In this document: piece after piece, positions 63,630 to 64,000 of the stretch
How positions within the stretch are numbered: the stretch's first letter is position 1
Layout of the letters: every line of letters begins with the position of its first letter
Origin: Chryseobacterium sp. c4a
GTDB taxonomy: Bacteria; Bacteroidota; Bacteroidia; Flavobacteriales; Weeksellaceae
Assembly: GCF_009900745.1 (NCBI RefSeq)
Contig: NZ_WXVU01000010.1
Span: 124,074-188,073 of the forward strand
Reading direction: 5' to 3'
Length of the DNA stretch: 64,000 nucleotides
Notes under the pieces: model-generated
What the model was told of the DNA's origin: nothing
Database searches by the model: none
What the model saw: the letters and a program-made list of their open reading frames with translations, nothing else
Position numbers and translations under genes: made by a program

Positions 63630-64000
63630 CTAAAAGTTGACATTTTTATCCAACAAACTATATGGCCTTATTCTACTATTCAACAGCTCCAGTAAAACCT
63701 TTGCTTTCACATTCAGGATATCAGTCTGAATACTGTAACGAATTCCTTCTAACTGAGGAAATACTGCTGAAGAAACCTTATCTATGACATTTGGGTTTTC
63801 CTTCGGCTTCTTCATGATAACACAAATGTATTCTGAGGTTTTAATCCCATGATGCCGCATATCTGATATAAAAAATAAAGCTACATCATCAAAACGGATG
63901 AATGTAGGCTTTCTTAATATACTATAAACAATAATCTGCTTATCAGTTACCGTCAGTAAAGGTTCGGTACGTACCAACAGCAGGATTGAATACAATATTC
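63630..64000 (-). CDS. Hypothetical protein, N-terminus outside window (STM3941-like)
   Basis: An open frame runs from the stop at 63630 to the window edge, so the start is not visible; the only possible start inside (TTG 63995) is unlikely. About 122 residues are seen: EPLLTVTDKQIIVYSILRKP, FIRFDDVALFFISDM, YICVIMKKP. A PLL.(I/V)T...I..YS....(V/T)FI.(W/F)(E/D)D pattern recalls the C-terminal PH-like half of STM3941-type membrane proteins, whose membrane helices would lie outside the window. Family call is tentative. Confidence 0.5.
   Translation of the reverse strand, partial: ILYSILLLVRTEPLLTVTDKQIIVYSILRKPTFIRFDDVALFFISDMRHHGIKTSEYICVIMKKPKENPNVIDKVSSAVFPQLEGIRYSIQTDILNVKAKVLLELLNSRIRPYSLLDKNVNF

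Overview
The window is AT-rich DNA from a Bacteroidetes bacterium, most likely Chryseobacterium or a close Weeksellaceae relative. The reasons are: TAnnTTTG promoter boxes instead of E. coli-type -10/-35 elements; a SusC/SusD outer-membrane pair; an Oar-type TonB receptor; two type IX secretion (T9SS) substrates with C-terminal sorting domains; a GG-leader peptide of the Bacteroidetes type; and general protein similarity. These are family-level judgements from reading the sequence; no database search was run.

Layout. 1-6.2 kb (minus): DUF4269 (cut by the edge), GSCFA protein, polyprenyl synthase, phosphate transporter with its DUF47 partner, DEAD-box helicase. 6.4-11.1 kb (plus): MacAB-TolC-type efflux operon. 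11.2-13.2 kb: DUF2461 protein and a lone PD-(D/E)XK nuclease. 13.4-17.8 kb: surface-glycan group (FkbM methyltransferase, flippase, two glycosyltransferases). 17.9-20.4 kb: aspartate ammonia-lyase and a lipoprotein amidase. 20.5-25.1 kb: tRNA-Ser plus three identical tRNA-Pro/tRNA-Arg pairs, with small accessory genes between them (GIY-YIG remnant, GG-leader peptide, secreted HExxH protein, thermonuclease, two small hypotheticals). 25.4-26.1 kb: a GC-richer DsbA-family gene, probably acquired.

26.5-39.5 kb is the most unusual part. A minus-strand locus encodes six exported proteins; four of these (five counting the separate gene at 37.9 kb) start with the same module, whose hallmark is an (I/V)GxNT..P..T(L/M)D motif after the signal peptide. 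One also carries YadA-like head repeats, and a sixth protein is a ~1000-residue protein with repeated Ig-like domains. Next to it lies a TPR/membrane/HTH regulator. About 530 bp covering the regulator 3' end, its terminator and the upstream promoter block is duplicated 3.5 kb away, where the regulator copy is a truncated, frameshifted relic. The locus therefore seems to have grown by duplicating a [surface gene + regulator] unit.

39.6-44.6 kb: acid phosphatase lipoprotein, small membrane protein, MgtC-like protein, SH3-like exported protein, PrmA, SDR oxidoreductase. 44.8-50.9 kb: SusC-SusD-metallophosphoesterase operon in which susC is broken exactly at four copies of a 5-bp repeat (GGAAT); three copies would restore a 991-residue protein, which suggests a phase-variable nutrient receptor. 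51.1-55.5 kb: DUF2945 protein, glycerophosphodiesterase, Oar-like receptor. 55.7-57.7 kb: ligA. 57.9-63.1 kb: tandem pair of T9SS leucine-rich-repeat proteins. The right edge holds two small hypotheticals, the last one cut by the window.
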